Positions 14,477-22,775 of a stretch of DNA of 43,147 nt are shown here, piece by piece. Each line of letters starts with the position of its first letter. Position 1 is the first letter of the stretch. Location: positions 1 through 43,147 of the forward strand of contig CAJUGC010000015.1 in NCBI GenBank assembly GCA_910585955.1, in the 5' to 3' direction. Source of the stretch: an uncultured Christensenella sp. Lineage in GTDB: Bacteria > Bacillota > Clostridia > Christensenellales > Pumilibacteraceae. The notes under the pieces are model-generated. The model made no database searches and was not told the DNA's origin. It worked only from the letters and a program-made list of their open reading frames with translations. A program made the position numbers and the translations under genes.

Positions 14477-14616
14477 CTAATCTGCGCAAGATTGTTCGGG
14501 AGCTTTCGTTTTATCAGCTTCCGACTCTTTCTTCTTTCGCCGCTCGTCGATTAGTCGTGCAAGATATATTATCGGCGTATCGAGAAGCGACGTAAAGACG
14601 TAGATGACAATAGCCG
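14477..14616 (-). pseudogene. C-terminal remnant of a VUT/YhhQ-type queuosine-precursor transporter
   Basis: In the frame from 14617 to the TAG at 14477 the translation reads SAIVIYVFTSLLDTPIIYLARLIDERR and then a charged tail. A last membrane helix ending LLDTP-IYLA and a basic tail is typical of VUT/YhhQ family transporters, which import queuosine precursors. The N-terminal four-fifths are missing and the frame joins, out of phase, the radical SAM fragment upstream. This looks like one deletion that fused two neighbouring genes. Assignment rests on a short segment. Confidence 0.5.
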
Positions 14617-15048
14617 AGTCTGCCCGCTTATGCCGAACAGGAAATTAGCTTCGTCGAAATGTCTCGATATGATTTCGGGCGAGAAATCGGGTATACCTTT
14701 TTTCAACACGTTTTCGCGTAAATCATAATCAAACGTCTCGAGACCGAGTTTCATTTTCAGCCGTGTTTGGTCGAAATATTCTCTAAGCGTTTCTATGCGA
14801 TTTGCATATATGTAATGAGACTCGAAGTGAAGCGCAGATATATGCTTTTCACTGCACAATGCCTTTATAAGCCTCACGGTCGCCTCATCCAGCTCGAAAA
14901 CAGAGCCGCTGTTAATGACCTCGAGTTCGCCGTACTTACCTGTGACACGCCCGAGGACCGCTTTATTCAGTTCGTAATTCGCCGTCTCGTCCTTGCTTTT
15001 GTCGAGATGATAATCACAGAAAGCGCACTTGCCGTACGCGCAACAACA
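14617..15048 (-). pseudogene. Radical SAM gene fragment (QueL-like queuine salvage candidate)
   Basis: Leftward translation from 15048 reads CCCAYGKCAFCDYHLDKSKDE, a radical SAM cluster motif (C-x4-C-x2-C), then VINSGSVFELDE, LHFESHYIYANRI and KMKLGLETFDYDLRENVLKKGIP, the expected radical SAM core. A TAG at 15049-15051 stands directly before the cluster, so the start of the gene is gone. After GISGQT (14617) the frame changes to the transporter remnant, so the end is also gone. A radical SAM enzyme next to a VUT/YhhQ transporter matches the queuine-lyase salvage cluster described in Clostridioides. The exact family is inferred, not proven. Confidence 0.6.
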
Positions 15049-15101
15049 CTATTTCTCGTGGATTTTTGATTTTGATTTCCGAATATCTTTCCATATCAAA
15101 T

Positions 15102-15127
15102 AAAAAAATGCGCCGCTAAGGACGCAT
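15102..15127 (-). terminator. Terminator of the cytidylate-kinase-like gene
   Basis: Leftward stem of about 7 bp (15121-15127 with 15108-15114, one G-T pair) followed by a T7 tract. A second small hairpin, GGCACG/CGTGCC, lies just before it at about 15129-15148. Confidence 0.7.
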
Positions 15128-15226
15128 CGGCACGAATTTTCTCCGTGCCCTATTCCTTAGTTTTGTTTTTGCTTTAAGCTCGGCAGGATAGTTACGAACT
15201 GCCGTATATTCCATTGTCTCTACGTT

Positions 15227-15841
15227 TTATTGTTTACATTCGGTTATGAAACCGTGGAGCGCATTGACTGTTCCGTCGATCCCGAGGCGGGTAGAATTGA
15301 TACAGATATCATAGTTCGCCGCTTCGCCCCAGGTGCGAGAGGTATAAAAATTGTAATAGTTGGCGCGGCGTTTGTCGGTCTTTTTGATAAGAGTCGCCGC
15401 CGCTTTTTCGGTGAGATCGTACAGCTCGCATATGCGCTTTACGCGAGCGTCCATGTCGGCATAGACGAATATGCGAATGAGATTTTCTTCGTCGCGCAAT
15501 ATGTCGTCGGCACAGCGTCCGACAATGAGACACGGCACTTTCGCCATTTCCTTTATAGTCTGAGCCGTGTATATAAACAGCCTGTCGTCGGTAATGATGT
15601 CCTCGAGCTGTATAGGCACAGCCGTTCCGCCGTAATGCGCCGCCGCAATCGAAAACAGAAAACTGTTCGTGCGCTTTTCGTCGGCGCGCTCGAAATGTTC
15701 CTTAGATATGCCGCTCTTTTCCGCCGCCTGCTGTATGACGTGTTTATCGTAGCAAGGCACGCCGAGCGCTTCGGCAAGCTTCTTGCCTATTTCCGCTCCG
15801 CCGCTTCCGAACTGTCTGGAGAGCGTAACAATCTTGTTCAT
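15227..15841 (-). CDS. Cytidylate kinase-like family protein
   Basis: A 204-residue P-loop protein. The start was moved to ATG 15841 because AAGGAGG lies 8 nt before it; the 12 upstream codons lack support. The nucleotide-binding loop is SRQFGSGGAEIGKKLA (about residues 7-22), followed by YDKHVIQQAAEKSGI and a central VPCLIVGRCADDIL strand, then IRIFVYADMDARVKRI as in cytidylate kinases. This family is common in Clostridia beside the true Cmk and probably phosphorylates a nucleotide, although the substrate is untested. It has its own promoter at 15876-15904. Confidence 0.85.
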   Translation of the reverse strand: MNKIVTLSRQFGSGGAEIGKKLAEALGVPCYDKHVIQQAAEKSGISKEHFERADEKRTNSFLFSIAAAHYGGTAVPIQLEDIITDDRLFIYTAQTIKEMAKVPCLIVGRCADDILRDEENLIRIFVYADMDARVKRICELYDLTEKAAATLIKKTDKRRANYYNFYTSRTWGEAANYDICINSTRLGIDGTVNALHGFITECKQ

Positions 15842-15875
15842 CGAAAGTATCCTCCTTAACTGCGAGCTTACGTTC

Positions 15876-15904
15876 ATTCTATCACAAAAATGTTGAAAAG
15901 TAAA
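15876..15904 (-). promoter_or_regulatory. Promoter of the cytidylate-kinase-like gene
   Basis: Leftward TTTACT (15899-15904), 17 bp, TAGAAT (15876-15881), 35 bp before ATG 15841. Confidence 0.65.
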
Positions 15905-15963
15905 TACCTTTTTACGAATTTAAGAGAAATTTTTTCGCCTATCTGTAAGTTATGCGCCGCCGA

Positions 15964-16377
15964 TCAAGAATGATAGTAAAGCACGAGAAAGACGATAGAA
16001 ACTGCTATGAAAGCAACACCGACTAATAACAGGAACAGTATGCTCGAACGCTGTTTGTCTTTTTTTGCCTCTTTGTATTCGTAAAAGTCCCTGTATTTAC
16101 GCTTTGTGACGTCACGTCTGAATAGGTCGAAAAACAATCTGACGGAAAAGCCGAGCATATCGAACACGCCGCCGTGACTTGCGAAAACTATGAGTCCCAC
16201 ACCGCCTATTATTACGCCGGGCACAAAAAACGCGTCGCACAATATCTTGTACATTTCTTGTGGTTCGAGTTCTACGCCGCCGAACAACCCCTTTACTGCC
16301 ATGATAATAACGGCGACAGATACGCCTATCGCCGTCGTTATCGAATATTGCAGCAGAGCTTTCAACCAACCTTTCAT
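15964..16377 (-). CDS. DUF3899-like membrane protein
   Basis: A 137-residue protein with three predicted membrane helices (about residues 9-30, 48-68 and 112-135) and a basic linker RRDVTKRKYRDFYEYKEAKKDKQR between the last two. The pattern fits the small DUF3899 family; the match is from memory of the family layout. Its ATG overlaps the stop of oppF in an ATGA, so it is the last gene of the opp operon and translationally coupled to it. A role in the transporter is possible from context only. Confidence 0.7.
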   Translation of the reverse strand: MKGWLKALLQYSITTAIGVSVAVIIMAVKGLFGGVELEPQEMYKILCDAFFVPGVIIGGVGLIVFASHGGVFDMLGFSVRLFFDLFRRDVTKRKYRDFYEYKEAKKDKQRSSILFLLLVGVAFIAVSIVFLVLYYHS

Positions 16378-17867
16378 TTATTCGTCTTCTTTGCCGGAGA
16401 TTTTTTCTTACCTTCCGCAGGTTTTGCGGTCTTTTTTGTCGCCGCCTTTTTCGGCTTCTCCTCAGCAGATTCCGAAGCAGACTCCTCTATTGGCGCTTGC
16501 TCTTCGGAATCTTTCTCCTTTGCCGTCGCCGCCTTTTCTTTCTTTGCGCGTTCGATCTCCTCGATTTCCGCTTTATACTTTTCAAACTCCGCAGTGTTGC
16601 AACGTATAAAGTGTCCGGGCGTTATTTCGCGCATTGTCGGACCTTCCGCGGAATAGTCGTGCTCTGCGACGGGATTGTAGACGATACGCTTTCTTCCCTT
16701 CTCGTAGTCGGGATCGGGAAGCGGAATGGCGGACAGGAGCGAGCGCGTGTACGGATGAAGCGGGTGAGCGAACAGTTCGTCGCTCGTGGCAAGCTCGACG
16801 AGTTTACCGAAATACATGACGCCTATTCTGTCCGAAAAGTACTTGACGACGGACAAGTCGTGTGCTATGAAAAGGATCGTAAGTCCGAGCTTTTCGCGAA
16901 GAGAGTTCAAAAGATTTATGACCTGCGCCTGAATGGACACGTCGAGCGCGGAAATCGGTTCGTCCGCGATTATGAGCTCGGGGTTCAAGACAATGGCGCG
17001 GGCTATGCCGATACGCTGACGCTGACCGCCCGAGAACTCATGCGGATAGCGCCCCGCATGCTCGGGCACGAGACCCACGAGGTCGAGCATTTTATATACC
17101 TGCTCGTCGATGTATGCCTTGTCCTTTATTCCGCGGATTATGAGCCCCTCTGCGATTATCTCGCGCACCGTCATACGGGGATTGAGACTTGCGATAGGGT
17201 CCTGAAAGATCATCTGCATTTTGTTCATAATGCGGTCTTTCTTTGCGAGACGAAGCTCTTTTTTGTATTTCTTTTCGAGTGCCGCCCTTTTTGCCTCGTC
17301 GGTTTCGGCGGCAATGAGCGGCTCGTACTTGTCCCTGACCGCCGCGCACATCGCTTCGGCATAATTCTTGTTGCAACGCTTGTGGTCTTCCCTTGCCGAA
17401 CGAATGTTCGCGGTCTCTCTCGTCACGACCTCGTGAAGCTTATCTTCCGCGTCGTCCAAAGCCTCGCGGTACTCGCGGCGCATATCGCTCATGCCGTTTT
17501 TCTTGTCTTCGGCAACCTTGGCTTTTATTTCCTTTACCGTACGGTTGTACTCGGCTTTAGCCGCATTTACGGCGTCCTTATACGAGCGTATACCGGCACA
17601 GATACGCTGACCGCCGAAATAGACGCTGCCGCCCGTAATGTCGTAGAGACGGATTATGGAGCGTCCCGTCGTCGTCTTTCCGCAGCCGCTTTCGCCGACA
17701 AGACCGAACACCTCGCCGCGTTTGACGTCGAAGCTCACGTCGTCGACCGCCTTAAGCTCCTGCCCCGGTCCTATTTTGAAGTATTGACAAAGATGATCGA
17801 CCTTAAGAAGTACGTCGTCTTTTTTTTCGTTTTCGTCGGAAACGACATTAAGCTCTTCACTATTCAT
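16374..17867 (-). CDS. oppF: Oligopeptide ABC transporter ATPase OppF with coiled-coil insert
   Basis: A 497-residue ABC ATPase. Walker A (GESGCGKT), the Q-loop (MIFQDP), signature FSGGQRQ, Walker B (LIIADEP) and the H-loop (IAHDLSVVKY) are all intact, and the C-terminal ending RSLLSAIPLPDP is typical of OppF. Between Walker A and the Q-loop lies about 130 extra residues of charged helix (AKAEYNRTVKEIKAK, REYREALDDAEDKL, LEKKYKKELRLAKK), probably a coiled coil. The end is a Lys/Ala/Glu-rich tail of about 60 residues. Normal OppF is about 310-330 residues. The start at ATG 17867 follows AGGAGG; the gene overlaps oppD by 8 nt. It pairs with OppD to drive peptide import. Confidence 0.9.
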   Translation of the reverse strand: MNSEELNVVSDENEKKDDVLLKVDHLCQYFKIGPGQELKAVDDVSFDVKRGEVFGLVGESGCGKTTTGRSIIRLYDITGGSVYFGGQRICAGIRSYKDAVNAAKAEYNRTVKEIKAKVAEDKKNGMSDMRREYREALDDAEDKLHEVVTRETANIRSAREDHKRCNKNYAEAMCAAVRDKYEPLIAAETDEAKRAALEKKYKKELRLAKKDRIMNKMQMIFQDPIASLNPRMTVREIIAEGLIIRGIKDKAYIDEQVYKMLDLVGLVPEHAGRYPHEFSGGQRQRIGIARAIVLNPELIIADEPISALDVSIQAQVINLLNSLREKLGLTILFIAHDLSVVKYFSDRIGVMYFGKLVELATSDELFAHPLHPYTRSLLSAIPLPDPDYEKGRKRIVYNPVAEHDYSAEGPTMREITPGHFIRCNTAEFEKYKAEIEEIERAKKEKAATAKEKDSEEQAPIEESASESAEEKPKKAATKKTAKPAEGKKKSPAKKTNK

Positions 17868-20145
17868 TGTCCTGCCTCCTCGCATTTGCCGCTTTCATGC
17901 GGGCTATTCTGTCCGTAACCGATTTGGGCGGTTCGACCTTAGGCGCGGACGGATGCAGCAGCCAGGTCGCCGCATAGTGAGTGTCGCTTATCTCGAACAT
18001 GGGCGGTTGGCGCTCGAAGTCTATCTTCATCGCGTACTTGTTGCGTTCCGCAAACGCGTCGCCCTTGGGCGGGAAAATCATATTCGGCGGAGTGCCGGGG
18101 ATTGCCTCGAGCTTTTCCTTCGTGTCGAGGTCGGGCATCGAGGACAGAAGCGCCCACGTGTACGGGTGCGCCGGCGAATAGAACACGTCGTTTGCCGTGC
18201 CTATCTCGACGATTTTACCCGCATACATGACGGCGACTCTGTCCGCCATGTTCGCAACGACGCCCAAGTCGTGCGTAATGAATATGACGGAAAGCTGACG
18301 TTCCTTTTTGACGCGGTTTATGAGTTCGAGTATCTGCGACTGAATGGTGACGTCGAGTGCGGTCGTAGGCTCGTCGCAAATGAGTATATCGGGGTCTGCC
18401 GAGAGCGCTATCGCTATGACGATGCGCTGACGCATACCGCCGGAAAACTCGAACGGATACTGTTTGAGGCGCTTGGCGGGATCGGGTATGCCGACCTCTT
18501 TCAAAAGCTTGAGCGCGCGTATCTTCGCCATACTGCGCGTGACCTTATAGACGACGCCCGACGCCTTTTCCTTGAGATAGTCGATTATGTCGACCGTGCG
18601 CTCGGCAAAATCGGGAGCGACGGCGGAAAGATCGCTTTCGTAGCGAGCCTTGAGACGAAGCAGTACGTGGACTACGTCCTCGCGCGCCGCGTCGAGATCG
18701 ACGAGTTTTTTTGCGCGAACTTCGTAGTCGAGTTTTTTGCCCGACGAGACTTTGCGCTCGTAACTTCTCATCTGCTTTTCGTAGCGTTTTTCCTCTTTCC
18801 TATTGAGCTTTATGCCGTTGAAATAGGCGGCAAGCGCAGACCTCAGTCCGGACTCGAACGTATACGAGATGTTGTCCTTAACGACCTCGAGGCGGTCTAT
18901 AGCCTTCTCCACGGCTTTAAACAGCTGCTTGCTCGCAACTTTTGCCTCGTACTTTTCGATAGGCTCGCGTGTGAACACGTGCAAAAGTCCGTTTATCTCC
19001 GCAATCGCTTCGCGCTTATTCGCAAGCGAACGGGCGTGCGAAAATCTTACGCCCTCCTCTGCGACGGCTCGGAACGACAGCATGAAATTGTCGTCGAGAT
19101 ATTTGCGAAGGAACTTATTGAGTTCGTCGAGCGGCATATCGGGAAGGGGCTGTCCGCCCGAAAACGTGACAAAGTATCCCATTGCAAAGAAGTTGGGCTT
19201 TACAAACGCCACGGCTTCGGAAAGTATCTCCTTGATTTTTTCGAGATGTTTTCCCGCCGTTTCGAAGTCGGCGGAAAGCTCCTTGCCCTCGGCACGGTTG
19301 AAAAGTCTGAGCATAAAGTTCGTAAACTTCTTCACGGCGGGAACGCGTATTATGGTTTTTACCGCCGCTATTTCGTCCTTAAGCTCCTGCGCACGTGCGC
19401 AAACGACGTACTTGTCGAAACTGCGCTCGGCAAATTTAAGCGCCTCGCTTATGTCTCGGCGAAGGTTTGCATAGGCGTTCTTTTCTATGCGGAAAAGAAT
19501 GTCGTCGAGCTCCGTAAGAGCGTCCGTAGCCGCCTCGTGCGCCTTGTTGTAGGCGTTTTCGAGATCGAGATGTTTATACTCGAACTTGTCGAAGTTCTTG
19601 CACTTTGCCCTATGGTCGGCTTTCTGCTCGCTTGTAAGGCTTTCTCCCTTTGCCGCGTCCATGCACCTATTGACCTCGGCAAGCGTGGCATTGAAATCGT
19701 TGCGCGATTGCTTACTCGACAGTCTGCCCTTCAAGATCATGGCTTCGGTGAGCTGTTTGCCGACGCGCATTATGGGGTTCAAGCTCGACATGGGATCCTG
19801 GAAGATCATAGCTATTTTGTCGCCGCGTATCTTATGGAACTCCTCTTCGGATATCTTCATAAGATCCTGTCCGTCATAGATAATCTCGCCGCCCTCTTTT
19901 ACGGCGTTGCCGGCAAGAATGCCCATGACGGCGCGGTTCGTGACCGATTTGCCCGAGCCCGATTCGCCGACTATCGCGAGCGTTTCGCCCTTATAGAGGT
20001 CGAAGCTGATGTCGCGCACTGCCTGAACGAGACCGCCGTCCGTACGAAAGGAGATCTTCAGGTTGTCGACGGCAAGCTTCACCTGCCTGCCTTTGGGATC
20101 GGGTTTATCCTTTATCACAACGCTTTTATTTTCGATGTTTTCCAT
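17860..20145 (-). CDS. oppD: Oligopeptide ABC transporter ATPase OppD with very large insert
   Basis: A 761-residue ABC ATPase, about twice the usual length. Walker A (GESGSGKS, about 60-67) and the Q-loop (MIFQDPMSSLNP, Gln116) are at normal positions. The signature FSGGMRQ comes only at about 567, so roughly 390 extra residues lie between Q-loop and signature. The insert is charged and helical with many Lys/Glu/Ala heptad-like stretches and no catalytic motifs I recognise. Walker B (ILICDEPT), the H-loop (ITHDLGVV) and the C-terminal peptide-transporter domain (AIPGTPPNM) follow normally. An insert here sits in or next to the helical domain that touches the membrane subunits. Confidence 0.9.
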   Translation of the reverse strand: MENIENKSVVIKDKPDPKGRQVKLAVDNLKISFRTDGGLVQAVRDISFDLYKGETLAIVGESGSGKSVTNRAVMGILAGNAVKEGGEIIYDGQDLMKISEEEFHKIRGDKIAMIFQDPMSSLNPIMRVGKQLTEAMILKGRLSSKQSRNDFNATLAEVNRCMDAAKGESLTSEQKADHRAKCKNFDKFEYKHLDLENAYNKAHEAATDALTELDDILFRIEKNAYANLRRDISEALKFAERSFDKYVVCARAQELKDEIAAVKTIIRVPAVKKFTNFMLRLFNRAEGKELSADFETAGKHLEKIKEILSEAVAFVKPNFFAMGYFVTFSGGQPLPDMPLDELNKFLRKYLDDNFMLSFRAVAEEGVRFSHARSLANKREAIAEINGLLHVFTREPIEKYEAKVASKQLFKAVEKAIDRLEVVKDNISYTFESGLRSALAAYFNGIKLNRKEEKRYEKQMRSYERKVSSGKKLDYEVRAKKLVDLDAAREDVVHVLLRLKARYESDLSAVAPDFAERTVDIIDYLKEKASGVVYKVTRSMAKIRALKLLKEVGIPDPAKRLKQYPFEFSGGMRQRIVIAIALSADPDILICDEPTTALDVTIQSQILELINRVKKERQLSVIFITHDLGVVANMADRVAVMYAGKIVEIGTANDVFYSPAHPYTWALLSSMPDLDTKEKLEAIPGTPPNMIFPPKGDAFAERNKYAMKIDFERQPPMFEISDTHYAATWLLHPSAPKVEPPKSVTDRIARMKAANARRQDNE

Positions 20146-20148
20146 GAC

Positions 20149-21699
20149 TCAGCCCTCCGTACCGCGCAAGCTCGGGTTGAACGCGTCGCGAAGTCCGTTG
20201 CCGAACAGGTTGAACGACAGCATGAGAAGCGAAAGGAACAGCGACGGAAACAGTATGATATGCGGATAAGAAGTCAAATACGCCTGCCCATTCGCAAGAA
20301 GAGTACCTACGCTTGTAAGGTTGCCCGACGTGAGATCTATTATTCCGAGATAGGAAAGACTCGTTTCCGAGAAAATCATACTCGGAATTATGAGCGCGCA
20401 ACTCGTGACGAGCGTACCGAGTGCGTTCGGGAAAATGTGTTTGAACATCAGCCGCCTGTCGCGCGCGCCGAGCGTGCGAGCCGCAAGCACATATTCTTGG
20501 TTCTTGTACCGATAGAATTGCATTCGAGTCGTACCCGCCATGCCTATCCACCCCGTCAGGAAGAACGCCAAGAACAGTACAAGAATGTGCCCGCTTCCTC
20601 CCATATGCAATTTCAAAAGAGTGATTACGATCATGGACGGAACGGCAGAAAGTATATCCGAAATTCTTTCCATTATAATATCGGTTTTTCCGCCGTAATA
20701 CCCCTCGATAGAGCCGTAAATGGCGCCGACTATAAGGTTAACGACGGCGACGGCTATTGCAAACAAGAATGAAAAACGTGCGCCTATCGCAAGACAGGTG
20801 AATATATCCTGTCCAGTGCTCGTAGTTCCGAACAGGAACGACGGCTTTTTTATTCCGTCCTTTAAGACATAAGTATGATTGTAAACATAATACTCGTAGC
20901 AGTTTATGCGAACTTCCCAATTCGTATCGTTGCGAACTGCATACTCGTATTCCACACCTTTTTCGCCGTCGCCCGCAATTCTCTTCGAATCATACTCGTC
21001 ACGGCGCGATTCCCCGACCTTATGTGTTGCATATATGAGTTTGAGTTTTCCGCCTTCGAGTACGGGCGCTATGACGTTTCCGCCGAGCAATTTGGTTTCG
21101 TAATAATAACTCCCGAGCTTTTTCTGTACCTGCGGATATTTCGGTCGCTTCGACACAGGCACTATCGGATAAAGAACCTGTATACCCGTTTCGTTCTGGT
21201 ATTTCTGAATATTCTTGTATTCTGCATCGCTTACGTTTTTATATACGCATCCGTTTACCTCATAACTGTCCAAGCGGAAAGTATATAAGTCGCCTTTTTT
21301 AGTATATTCCTGATTTTTTATCGAATAACGTCCCGTTTCCGCTCCCGCATAATAATATTCGTTGAAAGTAGTTTCGTTCACGGAAATCTTGCTGCAACCG
21401 TCCCAAAAATTCGTAGAAGCAAACCATCCGTTTTTAGGAAGCGCATAAGCAAAATACTCGTCCGAGTAGGAAACCGTATACGGCGTACAAAACGGAGCTA
21501 TTATCGCAAATAACACCAAAATGATTATTATTATCGCCGCAACAACCGAACCTTTATTCTTACAAAATCTGCGAAAAGCGTCTTTAAAGTAGCCGACGGG
21601 TTTCGTAGAAAGCTTTTTATCGTGAGAAATATCTCTGTCCGAAGCAAATTCAAAATGTTCGGCGGGTATATTCTTAATATCGAAATTCTTGTCTTTCAT
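20149..21699 (-). CDS. oppC: Oligopeptide ABC transporter permease OppC with extracellular insert
   Basis: A 516-residue permease; normal OppC is about 300. The N-terminal cytoplasmic part and first membrane helix (about residues 47-68) are followed by about 215 residues rich in Tyr, Lys and Gly (YYYAGAETGRYSIKN and so on) before the usual FLFGTTSTGQDIFT and the five remaining helices with the EAA-like loop (AARTLGARDRRLMFKHIFPN). The insert must lie outside the cell, where it could meet the enlarged binding protein. The gene starts 1 nt after oppB. Confidence 0.92.
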   Translation of the reverse strand: MKDKNFDIKNIPAEHFEFASDRDISHDKKLSTKPVGYFKDAFRRFCKNKGSVVAAIIIIILVLFAIIAPFCTPYTVSYSDEYFAYALPKNGWFASTNFWDGCSKISVNETTFNEYYYAGAETGRYSIKNQEYTKKGDLYTFRLDSYEVNGCVYKNVSDAEYKNIQKYQNETGIQVLYPIVPVSKRPKYPQVQKKLGSYYYETKLLGGNVIAPVLEGGKLKLIYATHKVGESRRDEYDSKRIAGDGEKGVEYEYAVRNDTNWEVRINCYEYYVYNHTYVLKDGIKKPSFLFGTTSTGQDIFTCLAIGARFSFLFAIAVAVVNLIVGAIYGSIEGYYGGKTDIIMERISDILSAVPSMIVITLLKLHMGGSGHILVLFLAFFLTGWIGMAGTTRMQFYRYKNQEYVLAARTLGARDRRLMFKHIFPNALGTLVTSCALIIPSMIFSETSLSYLGIIDLTSGNLTSVGTLLANGQAYLTSYPHIILFPSLFLSLLMLSFNLFGNGLRDAFNPSLRGTEG

Positions 21700-21700
21700 G

Positions 21701-22663
21701 TTATCTCGCCCCCATTCTTATTCTCGGGTCGATAAAGCCGTAGCTTATATCGACGACTATGCCCGCCGTAAGCCCGACGAGACAGTAGAAGCCCGACAAG
21801 AGCATAAAGAAATCGTAGTCGAGCACTCGTATCGAGGTCAAGTACAACATTCCGACGCCGGGGATCGCAAAGATATTTTCGATTATCATCGAGCCGGAAA
21901 GGACTGCGACAAATTCCGAAAGTATGGACGGGAATATCGGAACCATGGAATTTCTCAGCGCGTGCCTTAAAGTCGCCTGTCCTCTCGTGAGACCTTTTGT
22001 TCTCGCAAGTAGCATAAATTCGCTTGTGAGCACTTCGGTAAGCTCGGCGCGCGTACCTCTCGCATAACCCGCAATCGAACCGAGGCTGAGCGAAAGCGTA
22101 GCCGGCATCATGCTTCGGAACATCGCCCAAGTAAAGTAATCGGTGCCGGTCTCCATCATGATCGGGAACCAATCGAGTTTAAAACAGAAAATGTACTGAA
22201 TAAGGAAAGCGTAAACTATGGACGGAACGGATATAAGGAGCATAACGCCCGTAGAAATTACATGATCCTGCCACTTATTCTTTTTGAGCGCGGCAAAGAT
22301 ACCGAGACCGAGCCCTATAGGCACGCCGATGAGCGAAGAATACACGTTTATGAGCACCGTAGGCGGAAGACGCGAAACGAATGCGTCCCATACGGGCGCA
22401 TTGATATATCCCGGCATATTTACTCCGATTCCGAAATCTCCTTCCGTGAAAATTCTCTTTACATAGTTAAACAGTTGGACAAGAATCGGATCGTAATATC
22501 CCCTTGCGCGTAATCTTTCTTTAAGGATTTCGCTGTCCTGTCCGATAGTCGTATTTATGGGAATAGGCAAAAGCTTTATGAGGACGAAGCAGATAAGCAT
22601 TATTATGCAAAACGTCATCAGCATAAGCCCTATTCTCTTCAGTATATATTTGAACATATACAT
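21701..22663 (-). CDS. oppB: Oligopeptide ABC transporter permease OppB
   Basis: A 320-residue permease of normal length, with an N-terminal helix (KRIGLMLMTFCIIMLICFVLIKLLP) and the EAA-like loop LLARTKGLTRGQATLRHALRNS near the C-terminal third, plus FAIPGVGMLYLTSI. It forms the membrane channel with OppC. Unlike its partners it carries no large insert. It starts after a terminator-like hairpin that separates it from oppA, with a GAGG site 10 nt before the ATG. Confidence 0.93.
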   Translation of the reverse strand: MYMFKYILKRIGLMLMTFCIIMLICFVLIKLLPIPINTTIGQDSEILKERLRARGYYDPILVQLFNYVKRIFTEGDFGIGVNMPGYINAPVWDAFVSRLPPTVLINVYSSLIGVPIGLGLGIFAALKKNKWQDHVISTGVMLLISVPSIVYAFLIQYIFCFKLDWFPIMMETGTDYFTWAMFRSMMPATLSLSLGSIAGYARGTRAELTEVLTSEFMLLARTKGLTRGQATLRHALRNSMVPIFPSILSEFVAVLSGSMIIENIFAIPGVGMLYLTSIRVLDYDFFMLLSGFYCLVGLTAGIVVDISYGFIDPRIRMGAR

Positions 22664-22699
22664 AGTCGTTTATCCTCTTATTTGCAAGGTTGAAAATAA

Positions 22700-22737
22700 A
22701 AAAGTATGGCGGAGGGGGCTTTAAGACCGCCCCCGCC
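22700..22737 (-). terminator. Intercistronic terminator-like hairpin between oppA and oppB
   Basis: Leftward GGCGGGGGC (22729-22737) pairs with GCCCCCTCCGCC (22708-22719), followed by ATACTTTTTTATTTT. It probably stops part of the transcripts after oppA, keeping the binding protein in excess of the membrane complex, and may also protect the oppA mRNA 3' end. Confidence 0.75.
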
Positions 22738-22775
22738 ACCTTTTGAATTATTTTACATATTCGAGACTACTCGAA

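Noticed and set aside
17953..20772. Plus-strand ORF of 939 codons
   Set aside because: Mirror frame of oppD and oppC; codon bias explains its length.
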